DNA of 6,356 nucleotides from Acidimicrobiales bacterium (GTDB lineage Bacteria; Actinomycetota; Acidimicrobiia; Acidimicrobiales; RAAP-2), in assembly GCA_017883125.1 (NCBI GenBank), contig JADGOD010000196.1, positions 1 through 6,356 on the forward strand, written 5' to 3'. Below are positions 5,542 to 6,356 of this stretch, in pieces; the stretch's first letter is position 1; the number at the start of each line of letters is the position of its first letter. The notes below the pieces were generated by a model, which had not been told where the DNA came from, did not search any database, and saw nothing but the letters and a program-made list of their open reading frames with translations. Position numbers and translations under genes: made by a program.

Positions 5542-5583
5542 CTCCCCTCGTGGGGCGAGCTGCACCCCACCCCACGAGGGGAG
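5542..5583. repeat. 14-bp perfect inverted repeat (hairpin) carrying copies 2 and 3 of the CCCCTCGTGGGG element
   Basis: The 14 nt at 5542-5555 and the 14 nt at 5570-5583 are exact reverse complements, with a 14-nt loop between. It could be a double operator, an RNA stem in the tetR leader, or a terminator-like structure between the divergent units. No T-run follows it on either strand. Confidence 0.65.
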
Positions 5584-5667
5584 GGATGCACGGGACACAG
5601 AGGTGGGACTGATGAGGGACAGCGGCCACGATCCCTTCGCACAGGGAACGGTGTGGGAGTGAGCCGA

Positions 5668-6279
5668 GTGCAATCGTCGGTGGGCGATTCCGAACCACCT
5701 CGGCCGGGCAGGACCCGCAACGCAGCCGCCAGCAAGCAAGCGCTGTTCGATGCTGCCAGGGAGCTGTTCAGCCAGAAGGGCTTCGACCAGACGACCTTGA
5801 GGGAGATCGGAGAGCTCGCCGGGGTCGATACCGCGCTGATCGCCTACTACTTCGGATCGAAGGCCGATCTCTACGTCACCGTGGTCATGGCCGACCGTAT
5901 GGCTGGTGTCGAGCCATCCACCCCTGAGCGACTCGAGGAGCCCTTCGAGGGGCTGGGCTCGATGATCGACGCGGTGCTGCAGCGGTCAGACCAGCATGGT
6001 CCGGGGCCGATCCTCCAAGCACTGATGCGGCTCGACACCTCAGAGGAGATCAGAGCGGCAGCGAGGACCCGACTCGAGCGCCAGCTGATCGAGCCGCTCG
6101 TCGAGGGCGTGGCCTCCGACAGCGCCGGGATCGCACGGTTGCGGGCCGAGGCGGCAGTGAGCGCCCTGATCGGCATCAGCTTGGGCCGCTCTCTCGGTTG
6201 GTTCGAAGGAATAGCCGAGGTGTCGAGAGAAGAGCTCGTTGCCTTGGTGAGCGGGGCGCTCATCGAGCTCGCTGGCTAG
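5668..6279 (+). CDS. TetR-family transcriptional regulator
   Basis: The start chosen is GTG at 5668, preceded by GGGAG 8 nt upstream, giving 203 aa; GTG at 5659 or 5653 with AGGGAA upstream are alternatives. The DNA-binding domain is clear: ALFDAARELFSQKGFDQTTLREIGELAGVDTALIAYYFGSKADLY (about residues 25-69). Its helix-turn-helix spans residues 42-62 and has the family hallmark YYFGSK. The remaining ~130 residues form the helical ligand-binding and dimerisation domain, with a late LRAEAAVSALIGISLGRSLGWF segment resembling one common actinobacterial TetR C-terminal type. Such proteins normally repress a neighbouring operon and release DNA on binding a small molecule, often the substrate or a product. 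The gene is divergent from the dioxygenase/Rieske operon and shares its control region, so it probably represses that operon and itself. The inducer is unknown. Confidence 0.9.
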   Translation: MQSSVGDSEPPRPGRTRNAAASKQALFDAARELFSQKGFDQTTLREIGELAGVDTALIAYYFGSKADLYVTVVMADRMAGVEPSTPERLEEPFEGLGSMIDAVLQRSDQHGPGPILQALMRLDTSEEIRAAARTRLERQLIEPLVEGVASDSAGIARLRAEAAVSALIGISLGRSLGWFEGIAEVSREELVALVSGALIELAG

Positions 6280-6283
6280 CAGC

Positions 6284-6297
6284 CAGCAGACATGCTG
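6284..6297. terminator. Small hairpin between convergent tetR and the right-edge gene
   Basis: CAGCA-GACA-TGCTG forms a 5-bp stem with a 4-nt loop in the 37-nt gap between two converging stop codons. Its position suits a bidirectional terminator, but the stem is short and lacks T-runs. Confidence 0.25.
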
Positions 6298-6316
6298 CCT
6301 CCTCGGAGACCGGCGA

Positions 6317-6356
6317 TCAGCCGAGCTCGACGCCCCCGGGGAGAGGTCGGCTCGTC
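6317..6356 (-). CDS. 3' end of a second alpha/beta-barrel gene (paralogue of 2195-2593), partial
   Basis: Only the last 12 codons and the stop (TGA 6319-6317) are in the window. They read TSRPLPGGVELG, compared with DEPTPLPEGVEFG at the end of the 132-aa protein. At the DNA level the last 20 nt match at 17 positions, and a 12-nt block, GACGAGCCGACC, is identical in both. That block is read in a different frame in the two genes because the right-hand copy is 2 nt shorter in between. If the gene is instead read in the frame of the conserved block, it would run to TAG at 6278-6276 and touch the tetR stop codon. Either the C-terminus has diverged through a compensated indel, or this copy is frameshifted. 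The gene converges on tetR and belongs to a unit extending to the right. Confidence 0.5.
   Translation of the reverse strand, partial: TSRPLPGGVELG

Larger units (their letters stand above)
5322..5667. promoter_or_regulatory. Divergent control region between the dioxygenase operon and the tetR gene
   Basis: This 346-nt stretch holds no gene I can support. It contains a near-consensus promoter pointing left (5403-5430), a dyad inside its spacer, three copies of CCCCTCGTGGGG (5458-5469, 5544-5555, and inverted at 5570-5581) and a 14-bp hairpin. An open frame runs through it toward the tetR gene from 5464, but the predicted residues look random and it crosses the hairpin, so it is treated as untranslated. 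Confidence 0.6.

Noticed and set aside
6311..6323. CGGC-GATCA-GCCG inverted repeat near the right edge
   Set aside because: Only 4 bp of stem and it overlaps the end of the partial gene; expected by chance at this GC content.

Overview
The window looks like a piece of a GC-rich actinobacterial chromosome. Codons end mostly in G or C, GTG and TTG starts occur, and the left edge holds the tail of a protein resembling the mycothiol-dependent maleylpyruvate isomerase family; mycothiol is an actinobacterial thiol. No rRNA, tRNA, CRISPR array, transposase or phage gene was seen. The assignment to a group below phylum is not supported by anything I can read here.

Left part (1-2147, + strand): the C-terminal 73 residues of the maleylpyruvate-isomerase-like protein; a 37-codon ORF with an excellent ribosome binding site that may be the broken head of another gene; an AT-rich promoter-like patch; a complete 3-hydroxybutyryl-CoA dehydrogenase (285 aa); a 281-nt gap with no convincing gene; and a 187-aa protein of the carboxymuconolactone decarboxylase/AhpD-like fold.

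Central part (2195-5321, - strand): a four-gene run, probably one operon, read right to left: a TauD/TfdA-type Fe(II)/2-oxoglutarate dioxygenase, a Rieske non-heme iron oxygenase alpha subunit, a 112-aa protein I do not recognise, and a 132-aa small protein that looks like a dimeric alpha/beta barrel. It is preceded by a near-consensus sigma70 promoter (TTGTCT-16 nt-TATAAT) whose spacer carries a dyad. A 149-nt leader with two perfect 7-bp stem-loops separates the dioxygenase from the Rieske gene.

Right part (5322-6356): a 346-nt divergent control region with three copies of a CCCCTCGTGGGG element, two of them forming a 14-bp hairpin; a divergent TetR-family repressor; and, convergent at the very edge, the last codons of what looks like a second copy of the 132-aa protein.

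Put together, the central part reads as a TetR-controlled oxidative catabolic module. Two different iron oxygenases would attack an unknown substrate, with small accessory proteins beside them, and acyl-CoA (beta-oxidation type) chemistry is encoded nearby. The substrate cannot be deduced from the sequence, and no ferredoxin or reductase for the Rieske enzyme lies inside the window.
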